DNA of 64,000 nucleotides from Gillisella vitis (GTDB lineage: Bacteria; Pseudomonadota; Alphaproteobacteria; Rhizobiales; Rhizobiaceae). Location: positions 124,001 through 188,000 of the forward strand of contig NZ_LMVL02000001.1 in the NCBI RefSeq assembly GCF_001541345.2, written 5' to 3'. Shown piece by piece: positions 46,061-54,676 of this stretch (position 1 is its first letter; the number at the start of each line of letters is the position of its first letter). The translations under genes and the position numbers were made by a program. The notes below the pieces were generated by a model that searched no databases, was not told where the DNA came from, and worked only from the letters and a program-made list of their open reading frames with translations.

Positions 46061-46076
46061 TACCGAGTAGTTGGTA
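46061..46076. promoter_or_regulatory. Candidate TetR operator
   Basis: TACCGAGT-AGTTGGTA is an imperfect 16-base palindrome with six of eight pairs matching. It is centred about 30 bases upstream of the GH3 start, where it could block transcription or translation. Confidence 0.5.
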
Positions 46077-46098
46077 GGTAAATAGGGAGGAGTATCAC

Positions 46099-48570
46099 AT
46101 GATCGACAGTCTGCTTGATGAGATGACCCTTGAGGAACAGGTTTCCGTGGTGTCGGGTGCGGATTTCTGGACCACTGTGCCGGTGGAGCGGCTTGGTATT
46201 CCAAAGATCAAGGTGACTGACGGTCCCAATGGTGCGCGCGGCGGCGGGTCCCTGGTTGGCGGCGTCAAGGCGACTTGCTATCCCGTTGCGATTGCGCTCG
46301 GGGCGACCTGGAACCCAGCGCTTATCGAAGCCATGGGTGTTTCCCTGGCGGGACAGGTGAAGAGCAAGGGCGCGAGCGTCCTTCTTGCGCCAACCGTCAA
46401 TATCCATCGGTCCGGGTTGAACGGGCGCAATTTCGAATGCTATTCCGAAGATCCGATGCTGACGGCGGCTTTGGCTGTCGCTTATATCAAGGGTGTTCAG
46501 AGCCAGGGTGTCGCAGCGACGATCAAGCATTTCGCGGGCAATGAATCCGAGATCGAACGGCAGACCATGTCTTCGGATATCGATGAACGCGCCTTGCGCG
46601 AAATCTATCTCCTGCCCTTTGAACAGGCGGTGAAAAAGGCTGGCGTCATGGCTGTGATGTCCTCCTATAACCGACTGAACGGTACCTATACAAGTGAACA
46701 TGCCTGGCTGTTGACGGATGTGTTGCGCGAGCAATGGGGCTTCAACGGCATTGTCATGTCCGACTGGTTTGGCTCGCATTCCACATCCGAAACCGTCAAT
46801 GCCGGGCTTGATCTGGAAATGCCTGGCCCAACCCGTGACCGTGGCGAAAAGCTGGTGCAGGCGGTTCGAGACGGTGCTGTCAAACCGGAAACGGTGCGCG
46901 AAGCGGCGGGGCGCATTCTCACTCTATTGGAGCGTGTAGGGGCGTTTTCGTCCGCGCCTGACCTGTCCGAACATGCCGAGGATCTGCTGGCTGACCGGGC
47001 GTTAATCCGCAAAATTGGTGCAGAAGGCGCGGTTCTTCTGAAGAATGACAACATCCTGCCGCTGGAAAAGGCATCCCTGAAGCGTATAGCGGTTATCGGG
47101 CCGAATGCGGCTGTTGCCCGGGTGATGGGCGGCGGCAGCGCCCAGATCAATGCACATTATACAATCAGCCCGCTGGAGGGCATTCGCGCGGCTTTGCAAG
47201 GCACTGCTGATGTGCGGCACAGTGTGGCCTGCGGCAATAGCCGGTTGGTCAAGCTGTTTTCGCAGCCGGTCACTGTTGAGTATTTCAAGGGCGTCAACTG
47301 TAAGGGTACTCCTGTTGCAACGGAAGCGGTGCAGACAGGGGAGTTTTTCTGGTTCGAGCTGCCATCGCCGGATCTGTCTCTGACGGATTTCTCGGTGCGG
47401 TTCACCGGCACCTTCACGCCGCAGGAGGATGGTCCACATTTGCTTGGCATGACCAATTCGGGTCTTGCCAAGCTGTATGTCGATGGGGAACTGGTGATCG
47501 ACGGTTATACCGATTGGAAGCGCGGCGAGAATTTCTTCGGCACTGCCAATGATGAAATTCGGCACTCGGTGGAGATGAAGGCTGGCCGTAGCTACGCAAT
47601 CAAAGTTGAATACCTGTCGCCACCGCCAGAGGAATACGGCATCCATATTACCGCGATTCGCTTCGGTATCGAAAGAATTCTCAGTGAAGACGCTATGGTG
47701 GAAGCAGTCGAATGCGCAAGAGGCGCGGATGTGGCGCTACTCTTTGTCGGGCGCGAGGGGCAATGGGATACGGAAGGTCTCGATCTACCCGATATGCGTC
47801 TGCCGGGTCGCCAGGAGGAATTGATCGAGCGCGTCAGTGCGGTCAATCCGAATTGCGTTGTTGTGCTGCAAACTGGTGGGCCGGTTAAAATGCCTTGGTT
47901 GGAAAAGGTCAAGGCGGTGCTTCAGGTCTGGTATCCCGGCCAGGAGCTTGGCAATGCTGTGGCCGATATGCTGTTTGGCGATCAGGAACCGGGCGGGCGT
48001 CTCCCGCAGACGTTTCCAAAGCGGTTGTCGGATAATTCCGCCATCACAAATGACCCGTCGATCTATCCCGGCAAAGATGGCCATGTGCGTTATGAGGAAG
48101 GTGTCTTTGTCGGTTACCGTCATCACGACAGCCGTAACATCGAGCCGCTTTTTCCCTTCGGGTTCGGGCTTGGTTATACTAGTTTTGAGTGGGATGAGCC
48201 AAAGGCCTCCGCGTCCGAAATGACCGCATCCGGCATTAAAGTTACCGTCAGGATCTCCAATACCGGAAAACGGGCGGGGTCCGAAGTGGTGCAACTTTAT
48301 GTCCACGCACCTGTCTCTGGCGTTGAACGCCCATTGAAGGAGTTGCGGGCCTTCGCCAAGATTGCCTTGAGGGCGGGTGAAAGCGGCGAAGTGAGCCTTG
48401 AAATCAGCCCGCGCGACCTGAGTTATTACGATGTCGACGCAGCGGCATTCCGGGCGCCTGTGGGTCAGTATCGGCTGCTGATTGGTGCCCATGCCCAGGA
48501 TATTCGCAGCACCATTACCATAGCTAATCCGCAGGAATGGCTTGGTGCTGTTGGCGATAGGACGATCTGA
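46099..48570 (+). CDS. Beta-glucosidase, GH3 with PA14 domain
   Basis: An 823-residue enzyme. The GH3 N-terminal barrel covers about 1-300 with KHF (143-145) and nucleophile Asp222 in VMSDWFG. The GH3 C-terminal domain is split by a PA14 domain (about 395-530) and continues to about 690. A fibronectin-III-like domain follows (about 715-810). This matches Agrobacterium Cbg1 (about 818 residues), which hydrolyses aryl-beta-glucosides such as coniferin. There is no signal peptide, so it is cytoplasmic. The ribosome-binding site is strong (gggagg). Confidence 0.93.
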   Translation: MIDSLLDEMTLEEQVSVVSGADFWTTVPVERLGIPKIKVTDGPNGARGGGSLVGGVKATCYPVAIALGATWNPALIEAMGVSLAGQVKSKGASVLLAPTVNIHRSGLNGRNFECYSEDPMLTAALAVAYIKGVQSQGVAATIKHFAGNESEIERQTMSSDIDERALREIYLLPFEQAVKKAGVMAVMSSYNRLNGTYTSEHAWLLTDVLREQWGFNGIVMSDWFGSHSTSETVNAGLDLEMPGPTRDRGEKLVQAVRDGAVKPETVREAAGRILTLLERVGAFSSAPDLSEHAEDLLADRALIRKIGAEGAVLLKNDNILPLEKASLKRIAVIGPNAAVARVMGGGSAQINAHYTISPLEGIRAALQGTADVRHSVACGNSRLVKLFSQPVTVEYFKGVNCKGTPVATEAVQTGEFFWFELPSPDLSLTDFSVRFTGTFTPQEDGPHLLGMTNSGLAKLYVDGELVIDGYTDWKRGENFFGTANDEIRHSVEMKAGRSYAIKVEYLSPPPEEYGIHITAIRFGIERILSEDAMVEAVECARGADVALLFVGREGQWDTEGLDLPDMRLPGRQEELIERVSAVNPNCVVVLQTGGPVKMPWLEKVKAVLQVWYPGQELGNAVADMLFGDQEPGGRLPQTFPKRLSDNSAITNDPSIYPGKDGHVRYEEGVFVGYRHHDSRNIEPLFPFGFGLGYTSFEWDEPKASASEMTASGIKVTVRISNTGKRAGSEVVQLYVHAPVSGVERPLKELRAFAKIALRAGESGEVSLEISPRDLSYYDVDAAAFRAPVGQYRLLIGAHAQDIRSTITIANPQEWLGAVGDRTI

Positions 48571-48578
48571 TCGGTGGC

Positions 48579-49901
48579 TTAAATCCTTATCCGGGCTTCA
48601 AATCCATCCTTTCGCCCGCTGGCGGGCGTAAGGATGTCGAAACGGGCATTCATCTGCTCTGCCAAACGCTCGATAATCGACAAGCCAAGGCCTGACCCGG
48701 GCGTAGTGGCATTGGCGCGTTGGAAGCGTTTTCGGATGGCCACCAATTGTTCGGGGGGCAAGATTGGAGAGCCATTGATGACACTGATCGTGTCATCTTC
48801 GCCAAGCATCACCTCAACCGGCACGCCCTGTGTTCCATGTCGCACAGCATTCTCGATCATGTTACGGATGACGATGGCAAAGGCATCTTCGCTGACGGCG
48901 CGTGGCAGGGTTGCGGTTGGCGGGTGGCGATAAACAATTGCATTTCCCGTGGCGCGCTGGAAATCCTCCACGACAAGATCGAGCACGGGTACAAGATCGA
49001 CAGGCTGCCCGGTTGAGCCAATACCCGCTTCTGCTCGAGACAATTGCAACAGTTTTTCCGCGAGGCTGGCAAGCTTTTGCAGCGAAGTTTCCACCTGACT
49101 CGCTCTGGCGCGGGCTTCCGGCTCCTGCAACTGGGCCAGCATTAATTGCGTTTGCGCCAGGGCGCCGGCAATGGGGGTGCGCAATTCGTGGGCACTATTG
49201 GCGGTAAATTCGCGCTCGGCATCCAAAGCGGCCCGCAATCGGGTGAGCAGAAGATTGACGGAACGTCCTATGGGCTGCAATTCCTTGGGCAGTGGGCTCA
49301 GATCAATTTCCGCTAGGTTTCCGTGGTCCTTTTCGCTGATTTCCTGCCGAAATTGTTCGACCGGACGCAGCGAACGGCGGATGATCAGCCAGGCGGCTAA
49401 AACGCTGAGCGGGACCAGCGCAATCACCGGCAGCAACATGGCAAGACCCGCCGCAAGAGCCGAGATATGTCGGTGTTTCATCGAGTCGGCCACCTGAACG
49501 ATGATCGTGTCGCTGACGGCTGTGGTCGTATAGATCCGGTATGTGTCGTTTTGCCAGAAACCGGGCGTCAGCGGCGCGGGCAGCGGGGCTGCGGCCTCGG
49601 TATGGGAATGCATCAGCACCCGTCCACTTGCGTCTCTCACCTGATAGATCAGATATCCATCGGAATGAGGATCGACGGTGCTGAGGATTTGCAAGGGGCT
49701 CTTCAGCGGATCGCGCTGCATGATGTCATCGACGACCAATGGCAAAAGCCTGTCGCCGGTTTCCTGCAGGGCGCTGTCGAAAATCTCGCCGAACTCGGCC
49801 TGCATGACGATGGCGCCACAGGTTGCTGCTACCAGCCAAAGCACGGTAATCGCGCCGGAAAGCCATAGGAGAAGTTTGCGGGTCATGCTCGGCTTGGTCA
49901 T
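48579..49901 (-). CDS. QseC/TctE-like sensor histidine kinase
   Basis: A 440-residue kinase. It has a first membrane span near 8-30, a periplasmic sensor of about 120 residues, a second span near 150-172, HAMP, the H box FTANSAHELRTPIAG, and catalytic boxes NMIENAVRH and GSGLGLSI. The start overlaps the regulator stop by four bases. The signal is unknown. A PepSY-like gene lies beyond the IS element and may be part of the original regulatory unit. Confidence 0.9.
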   Translation of the reverse strand: MTKPSMTRKLLLWLSGAITVLWLVAATCGAIVMQAEFGEIFDSALQETGDRLLPLVVDDIMQRDPLKSPLQILSTVDPHSDGYLIYQVRDASGRVLMHSHTEAAAPLPAPLTPGFWQNDTYRIYTTTAVSDTIIVQVADSMKHRHISALAAGLAMLLPVIALVPLSVLAAWLIIRRSLRPVEQFRQEISEKDHGNLAEIDLSPLPKELQPIGRSVNLLLTRLRAALDAEREFTANSAHELRTPIAGALAQTQLMLAQLQEPEARARASQVETSLQKLASLAEKLLQLSRAEAGIGSTGQPVDLVPVLDLVVEDFQRATGNAIVYRHPPTATLPRAVSEDAFAIVIRNMIENAVRHGTQGVPVEVMLGEDDTISVINGSPILPPEQLVAIRKRFQRANATTPGSGLGLSIIERLAEQMNARFDILTPASGRKDGFEARIRI

Positions 49902-50560
49902 GCCGCCCCCGCAATGCTATAGCCAACGCCGCGGACGGTTAGCAAGCGATCCTTACCGATCTTCTTGCGCAACCGGCTGACATAGACTTCCACCGTATTG
50001 CTTTCGATTTCCGATCCGAACGCATAGAGGGCTTCCTCAATGCGGGATTTGGAGACCACGGCACCGGGCCGTGCCAAAAGCGCATCAAGCACCGCCCATT
50101 CCCGGCTGGAAAGACTAATGGCTTCGGCACCATCGGCAATACGCCGCTCGGCAGGATTGATTTCCAATGTGCCGATGCGAATGATTGGATTTGGTTTTGC
50201 TGCGTAACGGCGCGCGACCGCCAATATGCGTGCCGTCAACTCATCGAGATTGAATGGCTTGACCAGATAATCGTCAGCGCCAGAGTTGAGGCCCTCAATC
50301 CGATCCGAGATCTGGTCATGAGCGGTGAGGATGATGATCGGGGTCACGTCGCCGTGTTCACGCAACCGTTTCAGGAAGTCGATGCCGTTGCCGTCAGGCA
50401 AACGCAGGTCAAGCAGGATCAGGCCATAGGCAACGGTTCTGGTACAGGCCTCGGCGTCCTGTAGCCCCTTCATCCAGTCCACGGCATGCCCGGCCGCCCC
50501 GACATGATCGCGAATGGCCTGACCCAGAACAGCGTCATCCTCTACCAGCAATACCCGCAT
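49898..50560 (-). CDS. QseB-like OmpR-family response regulator
   Basis: A 220-residue regulator. The receiver has Asp51 (LILLDLRLPDGNG) and the conserved Lys (LVKPF). The C-terminal winged helix ends in VRGVGYSI. It heads the operon with its kinase. An IS630 element begins 75 bases upstream of its start codon, so its natural promoter may have been displaced or altered. Confidence 0.93.
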   Translation of the reverse strand: MRVLLVEDDAVLGQAIRDHVGAAGHAVDWMKGLQDAEACTRTVAYGLILLDLRLPDGNGIDFLKRLREHGDVTPIIILTAHDQISDRIEGLNSGADDYLVKPFNLDELTARILAVARRYAAKPNPIIRIGTLEINPAERRIADGAEAISLSSREWAVLDALLARPGAVVSKSRIEEALYAFGSEIESNTVEVYVSRLRKKIGKDRLLTVRGVGYSIAGAA

Positions 50561-50634
50561 GCATATCTCCGATCAGAACGGCAAGGCGCAAGACGCCCGA
50601 AATACAAAGCTTTTGACGTTCTTTATGACACCTA

Positions 50635-50644
50635 GTGGTTTGAT
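50635..50644 (+). repeat. IS630 left terminal inverted repeat
   Basis: GTGGTTTGAT, exact inverse of the right end. Directly preceded by the TA target duplication. Confidence 0.9.
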
Positions 50645-50682
50645 CGAGACAAAAGAGTCCGATTTTGGATTCCAATTTCTGC

Positions 50683-51783
50683 ATGAATATGCGACGGTCC
50701 TGCATGCGCACAGGTGTCACATTTGAGGTTTCCGCTGCCGACCGGGTTCGGCTGAACGCAATCGTTTCGGCAGGCAGCTCGCCGCAAAAGCATGTGTGGC
50801 GGGCGAAGATCATCTTGATGACCGACGAGGGGCTGGGAACGGTCGCGATCATGGAGGCGACGGCTAAGTCGAAGACCTGCGTCTGGCGATGGCAGGAGCG
50901 CTTCATGACGGAAGGCGTAGACGGCCTTTTGCGCGACAAGAGCCGGCCGCCCGGCACTGCGCCGCTTGAGGTTGACCTTGTCGACCGGGTTGTTGCTCTG
51001 ACGCAGGAGCCGCCCACGCAGGAAGCCACTCACTGGACGGTTCGCGCGATGGCAAAGGCTGTGGGGATTGCGGCGTCCTCAGTCGTCAAGATCTGGCATG
51101 AGCATGGTCTCGCACCCCATCGGTGGCGCAGCTTTAAACTATCGAACGACAAGGCTTTCGCCGAGAAGCTTCACGATGTGGTCGGTCTCTACGTCTCGCC
51201 GCCTGCCCATGCGATTGTGCTTTCCGTCGATGAGAAAAGTCAGATCCAGGCGCTGGATAGGACGCAGCCGGGTCTTCCCATGAAGAAAGGGCGCGCCGGC
51301 ACAATGACCCATGATTACAAGCGCCACGGCACCACCACACTTTTCGCTGCCCTGAATGTTCTCGACGGCTCCGTCATCGGCCGCAACATGCAGCGCCACC
51401 GGCATCAGGAGTTTATCCGCTTTCTCAACACGATTGAGGCTCAGTTGCCGAAGGATAAGGCGGTTCACGTCATCCTGGACAACTACGCCACACACAAACA
51501 GCCCAAAGTCCGGGCCTGGTTGGCACGGCATCCACGCTGGACCTTCCACTTCGTTCCGACATCATGTTCCTGGTTGAACGCCGTCGAGGGGTTCTTCGCA
51601 AAGCTCACCCGTCGACGGCTGAAGAACGGTGTCTTTCATTCGGTCGTTGATCTTCAGGCAGCCATCAACCGCTTTATCAAAGAGCACAACGAAGAGCCGA
51701 AGCCGTTCATCTGGAAAGCAGACCCTGACGACATCATCGCAGCCGTCAAGCGTGGGCACCAAGTGTTGGAATCAAACCACTAG
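50683..51783 (+). CDS. IS630-family transposase
   Basis: A 366-residue DDE transposase, full length. It has an N-terminal helix-turn-helix region (about 15-125; a second at HWTVRAMAKAVGIAASSVVKIWHEHG) and catalytic residues in LSVDEKSQIQ, VILDNYATHKQP and LNAVEGFFAKLTRR (D, D, E). I take the ATG at 50683; a TTG six codons earlier is open. The stop codon TAG lies outside the element: its TA is the target duplication and its G is flanking DNA. Confidence 0.93.
   Translation: MNMRRSCMRTGVTFEVSAADRVRLNAIVSAGSSPQKHVWRAKIILMTDEGLGTVAIMEATAKSKTCVWRWQERFMTEGVDGLLRDKSRPPGTAPLEVDLVDRVVALTQEPPTQEATHWTVRAMAKAVGIAASSVVKIWHEHGLAPHRWRSFKLSNDKAFAEKLHDVVGLYVSPPAHAIVLSVDEKSQIQALDRTQPGLPMKKGRAGTMTHDYKRHGTTTLFAALNVLDGSVIGRNMQRHRHQEFIRFLNTIEAQLPKDKAVHVILDNYATHKQPKVRAWLARHPRWTFHFVPTSCSWLNAVEGFFAKLTRRRLKNGVFHSVVDLQAAINRFIKEHNEEPKPFIWKADPDDIIAAVKRGHQVLESNH
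51771..51780 (-). repeat. IS630 right terminal inverted repeat
   Basis: ATCAAACCAC, inverse of the left end. It encodes the last transposase residues and is followed by TA. Confidence 0.9.
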
Positions 51784-51967
51784 CTTAAGCGGGTCGAAAT
51801 TTCAGAAAAATCTTGAAAGGCCGCACACGGCGGATCTTTCAGCTTGGTGTCAGCGCAACTGCGGATAAAGGGCAGTCGCGTCGATAAACGGTGTTTCTAC
51901 GTTCGTTGTCTGGGTGCGGCGACCGTTCCCCGAAGCAGTTGATGGGTTGGTAGACAGAAGGGTCGAT

Positions 51968-52228
51968 ATGAAGATTGTGCTGATTGCCTTGTCTATCACT
52001 CTGGTGCTGGCAGGCCCGATTCTGGCCGGGGAAAAATGTGCGGTGCCGCTGAAAGAATGGCAACCCCGAGAGAATTTGCAGAGAAAGCTTGAAGGAGAGG
52101 GCTGGAATGTTCGCTCCATCAGGAGCGGCGACGGGTGCTATGAGGCCCACGCTGTCGATTCCAGCGGCAACGCCGTCGAAGCTTATTTCGATCCGAAAAC
52201 GTTTAAGCCGATTGACCAGAAAGACTGA
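51968..52228 (+). CDS. Periplasmic PepSY-like protein
   Basis: An 86-residue protein with a signal peptide (MKIVLIALSITLVLAGPILA). The mature domain looks like a small PepSY unit (LQRKLEGEGWNVRSIRSGDGCYEAHAVDSSGNAVEAYFDPKTFKPI). Small PepSY proteins are often encoded beside OmpR-type two-component systems. Here the QseBC-like system lies just across the inserted IS630, in divergent orientation, so the two probably shared a regulatory region before insertion. Confidence 0.75.
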   Translation: MKIVLIALSITLVLAGPILAGEKCAVPLKEWQPRENLQRKLEGEGWNVRSIRSGDGCYEAHAVDSSGNAVEAYFDPKTFKPIDQKD

Positions 52229-52284
52229 GCGCTTTGATACGATGATCTATCGCCCGATTCCATAGCGGAACAACAAAGTTGGGC

Positions 52285-52317
52285 AAAAAAAAGCGCCGCG
52301 TTTTGAGGCGCGGCGCT
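52285..52317 (-). terminator. Terminator of the DUF1003 gene
   Basis: 9-bp GC-rich stem AGCGCCGCG (52292-52300) with CGCGGCGCT (52309-52317). An eight-base A run at its left reads as U on the minus strand, so it works for minus-strand transcripts. Confidence 0.75.
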
Positions 52318-52481
52318 AAATCAATTCCCGAAGTCGAGGGGACTCCTTCGGGCGGCCACAGGTTGGGCGAATGGATCTCAGAATGGCAGAGGGGACGCCG
52401 GAGGAAGATCCATTCCCTGTGAGAAACAATGTAGAACCAGTTTCTTACCTTAATATTAAATAAATCTAATAAAATGGAGCC

Positions 52482-53204
52482 TCATATATCTTTTTTATAA
52501 ATCCGTCCCTCGAGCAGGTCGATCTGTATCTGCTGCAACTCAGCCAGACGTGCCCATTGATGGGCCATCTGGTGGTCGATCTTTTCATGCAATTGGCGGA
52601 TTTCCAGTTCGGCGCGCAGGTTGATCATGTAATCATTTTCTGCCCGCTGCCGATCCTTTTCTTCCTGGCGCTTCTGGCTCATCATAATGATCGGCGCCTG
52701 CATTGCCGCGACACAGGACAGTAGCAAATTCAGGAGGATATAGGGATAGGGATCGAAAGGCCGAAGAAATAGCCCGATAGAGTTGATTGCCATCCAGGTG
52801 ACGAGGATGATGGAAAAGATGATGATGAATCGCCACGAACCGCCAAAAGAGGCGACGGCGTCCGAGGCGCGATCCCCAAACCGAAGCGGCCTTTCGTTCT
52901 CCGCCGCAGCGGTCTGAACCGTGGAAACATCGCGGCCAAGATCGGCGATCACGCGTCGGTCAAGGTCCGAAAGCTCGCCGCGTTCTTCCTGAAGCAGTTT
53001 TTCCACCCGCTGGCGACGCAGTGCAGACAAGTCGTCGTCACAGATCCGGGCATCGGCGGCCAAGGGGCCGCATTGCGCCTCGATCAATTCTATCAACGAA
53101 GATCGCATCGAGTTGACGGCATGCAAATGCCTTGCCGGAACGGTTTTATGGCAGAGGCAGCATTGATGCGACTGATGGCTGGATGCGGTAGAAATGTTGG
53201 ACAC
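52482..53204 (-). CDS. DUF1003 membrane protein
   Basis: A protein of about 240 residues. It has an N-terminal cysteine knuckle (CCLCHKTVPARHLHA), a cytoplasmic stretch, then two membrane spans (about 120-175; FIIIFSIILVTWMAINSIGLF and YILLNLLLSCVAAMQAPIIMMSQ). A long C-terminal coiled coil follows (KRQEEKDRQRAENDYMINLRAELEIRQLHEKID). This is the DUF1003 architecture; the function is unknown. I take the GTG at 53204 with ggag upstream; the frame stays open to 53273. Confidence 0.8.
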   Translation of the reverse strand: MSNISTASSHQSHQCCLCHKTVPARHLHAVNSMRSSLIELIEAQCGPLAADARICDDDLSALRRQRVEKLLQEERGELSDLDRRVIADLGRDVSTVQTAAAENERPLRFGDRASDAVASFGGSWRFIIIFSIILVTWMAINSIGLFLRPFDPYPYILLNLLLSCVAAMQAPIIMMSQKRQEEKDRQRAENDYMINLRAELEIRQLHEKIDHQMAHQWARLAELQQIQIDLLEGRIYKKDI

Positions 53205-53345
53205 GCAGGGCTCCGACAGAAAAGACCGGGCGCGACAAAATTGCCGCCCCGGCCCCTTGATGCATAGCTTCAAAATTCACGGGACGCAAAGAACCGTTGT
53301 GAGCCTGCAACTTTGACAATGCCGTTATGCGGTGCCTCTATGTCC

Positions 53346-54638
53346 TTATACGATGCCGCCAGAGCCGCCTTTGACCGCTGGCCGTTGCGCCGCGACTTTT
53401 GCGCGGTAGCCGGAGGCACGATAGGCCGCGACTGGGTCGATTGCGCCGCCAGCGTCAAGCCGGGCCTTTGCCATGATCGGCTCTACGTCGGTGCGATAGG
53501 CGCGTTTCAACGTTTCGGTGGCCATCAGCGCATCATTGTCGTTCTGATAGCCCTCCAGTGCGGCGCGGTCCACCAGCAAGGCCTGGGCATAGGCCCGGCG
53601 GATTTCGTTGGCGCTGGCAATCAGGCTTTCAATCGGATCGGTCACATTATGCGACTGGTCGATCATATGGGCCGGGTGGAAACCATCGACGCCGCGATAC
53701 TGTGCATCGACAAGCTCGTTGAAGACCAGAAACAAGCGGTAAGGTTCGATCGAACCGGCGTCCAGATCGTCATCGCCATATTTCGAATCGTTGAAGTGGA
53801 AACCGCCCAATTTGCCGAACTGGATCAGCCGCGCCACGATCATTTCAATATTGGTATTGGGCGCGTGGTGGCCGAGATCGACCAGGCACTGCGCCTTTGG
53901 TCCGAGCGTCTGGGCAATCAGGTAGTTGGTCCCCCAGTCCTGAACGATGGTGGAATAGAAGGCCGGTTCATACATCTTGTGTTCGGAAAACAGCCGCCAA
54001 TCATCCGGCAGCTTTTTGTAGATCTCGGCCATTGAGGCGAGGTAGCGCTCGAATGACTTGGTAAAGTTGCTCTGGCCGGGGAAGTTGGAACCGTCGCCGA
54101 CCCAGACGGTCAGGGCTTTCGAGCCGAGTTGATCGCCAAGTTCGATACATTCGATATTGTGCTCGATGGCCTGTTGCCGGGTTGAGGCATCGACATGGCT
54201 GAGCGACCCGTACTTGTAGGAATGGGCCTGATCGGTGGCATCCGAGAACGTGTTGGAATTCATGGCGTCGAAGCCAAGGCCCAGGGTGGCGGCCTTGGCC
54301 GTCAGTTCTTTCGGATCGGCCTTGTCCCAGGGGATATGCAGCGAGACTTTCGGTGTGGCGCGAGTCAATTGTTGGATGACGCCGCAGTCGTCGAGCTTGT
54401 CGAAGATGTGGCGCGGTTCGCCCAGTCCGGGAAAGCGGGCAAAGCGTGTGCCGCCGGTGCCCACGCCCCAGGAGGGGACCGCAACGAAAAACTCGGAAAC
54501 GGATTTGGTGATGGCGTCGATGTCGATATTGCTGCGCGCCAGTTTTTCGCCAAGCGCGCTATAGTCTGACGTCAGCGCGCTCGCCCGCTTGTCATTGTCT
54601 GCGGCAACGGCGTCCGCAGTGATGTTCATATCTGTCAT
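53346..54638 (-). CDS. rhaI: L-rhamnose isomerase (RhaI type)
   Basis: A 430-residue TIM-barrel isomerase of the rhizobial RhaI type, distinct from enterobacterial RhaA. Metal-binding acid and His residues fall in segments such as LFSEHKMYEPAFY, VDLGHHAPNTNIE and FHFNDSKYGDDDLDAGS. It converts L-rhamnose to L-rhamnulose. The start at 54638 has ggagga upstream. It follows rhaD by 38 bases. Confidence 0.93.
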   Translation of the reverse strand: MTDMNITADAVAADNDKRASALTSDYSALGEKLARSNIDIDAITKSVSEFFVAVPSWGVGTGGTRFARFPGLGEPRHIFDKLDDCGVIQQLTRATPKVSLHIPWDKADPKELTAKAATLGLGFDAMNSNTFSDATDQAHSYKYGSLSHVDASTRQQAIEHNIECIELGDQLGSKALTVWVGDGSNFPGQSNFTKSFERYLASMAEIYKKLPDDWRLFSEHKMYEPAFYSTIVQDWGTNYLIAQTLGPKAQCLVDLGHHAPNTNIEMIVARLIQFGKLGGFHFNDSKYGDDDLDAGSIEPYRLFLVFNELVDAQYRGVDGFHPAHMIDQSHNVTDPIESLIASANEIRRAYAQALLVDRAALEGYQNDNDALMATETLKRAYRTDVEPIMAKARLDAGGAIDPVAAYRASGYRAKVAAQRPAVKGGSGGIV

Positions 54639-54676
54639 GCTTTCCTCCCGAAGATGCATTCTCTTTTACCAGAGGT

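Larger units (their letters stand above)
50635..51780 (+). mobile_element. IS630-family insertion sequence, intact
   Basis: A 1146-base element with perfect 10-bp terminal inverted repeats GTGGTTTGAT / ATCAAACCAC. It is flanked by TA at 50633-50634 and at 51781-51782, the hallmark duplication of IS630/Tc1-mariner elements. It contains one complete transposase gene. It lies between a response regulator gene and a PepSY-like gene. Confidence 0.93.

Noticed and set aside
51813..51840. Hairpin GAAAG...CTTTC right of the IS element
   Set aside because: Short, interrupted stem with no T run; insufficient for a terminator or known RNA.
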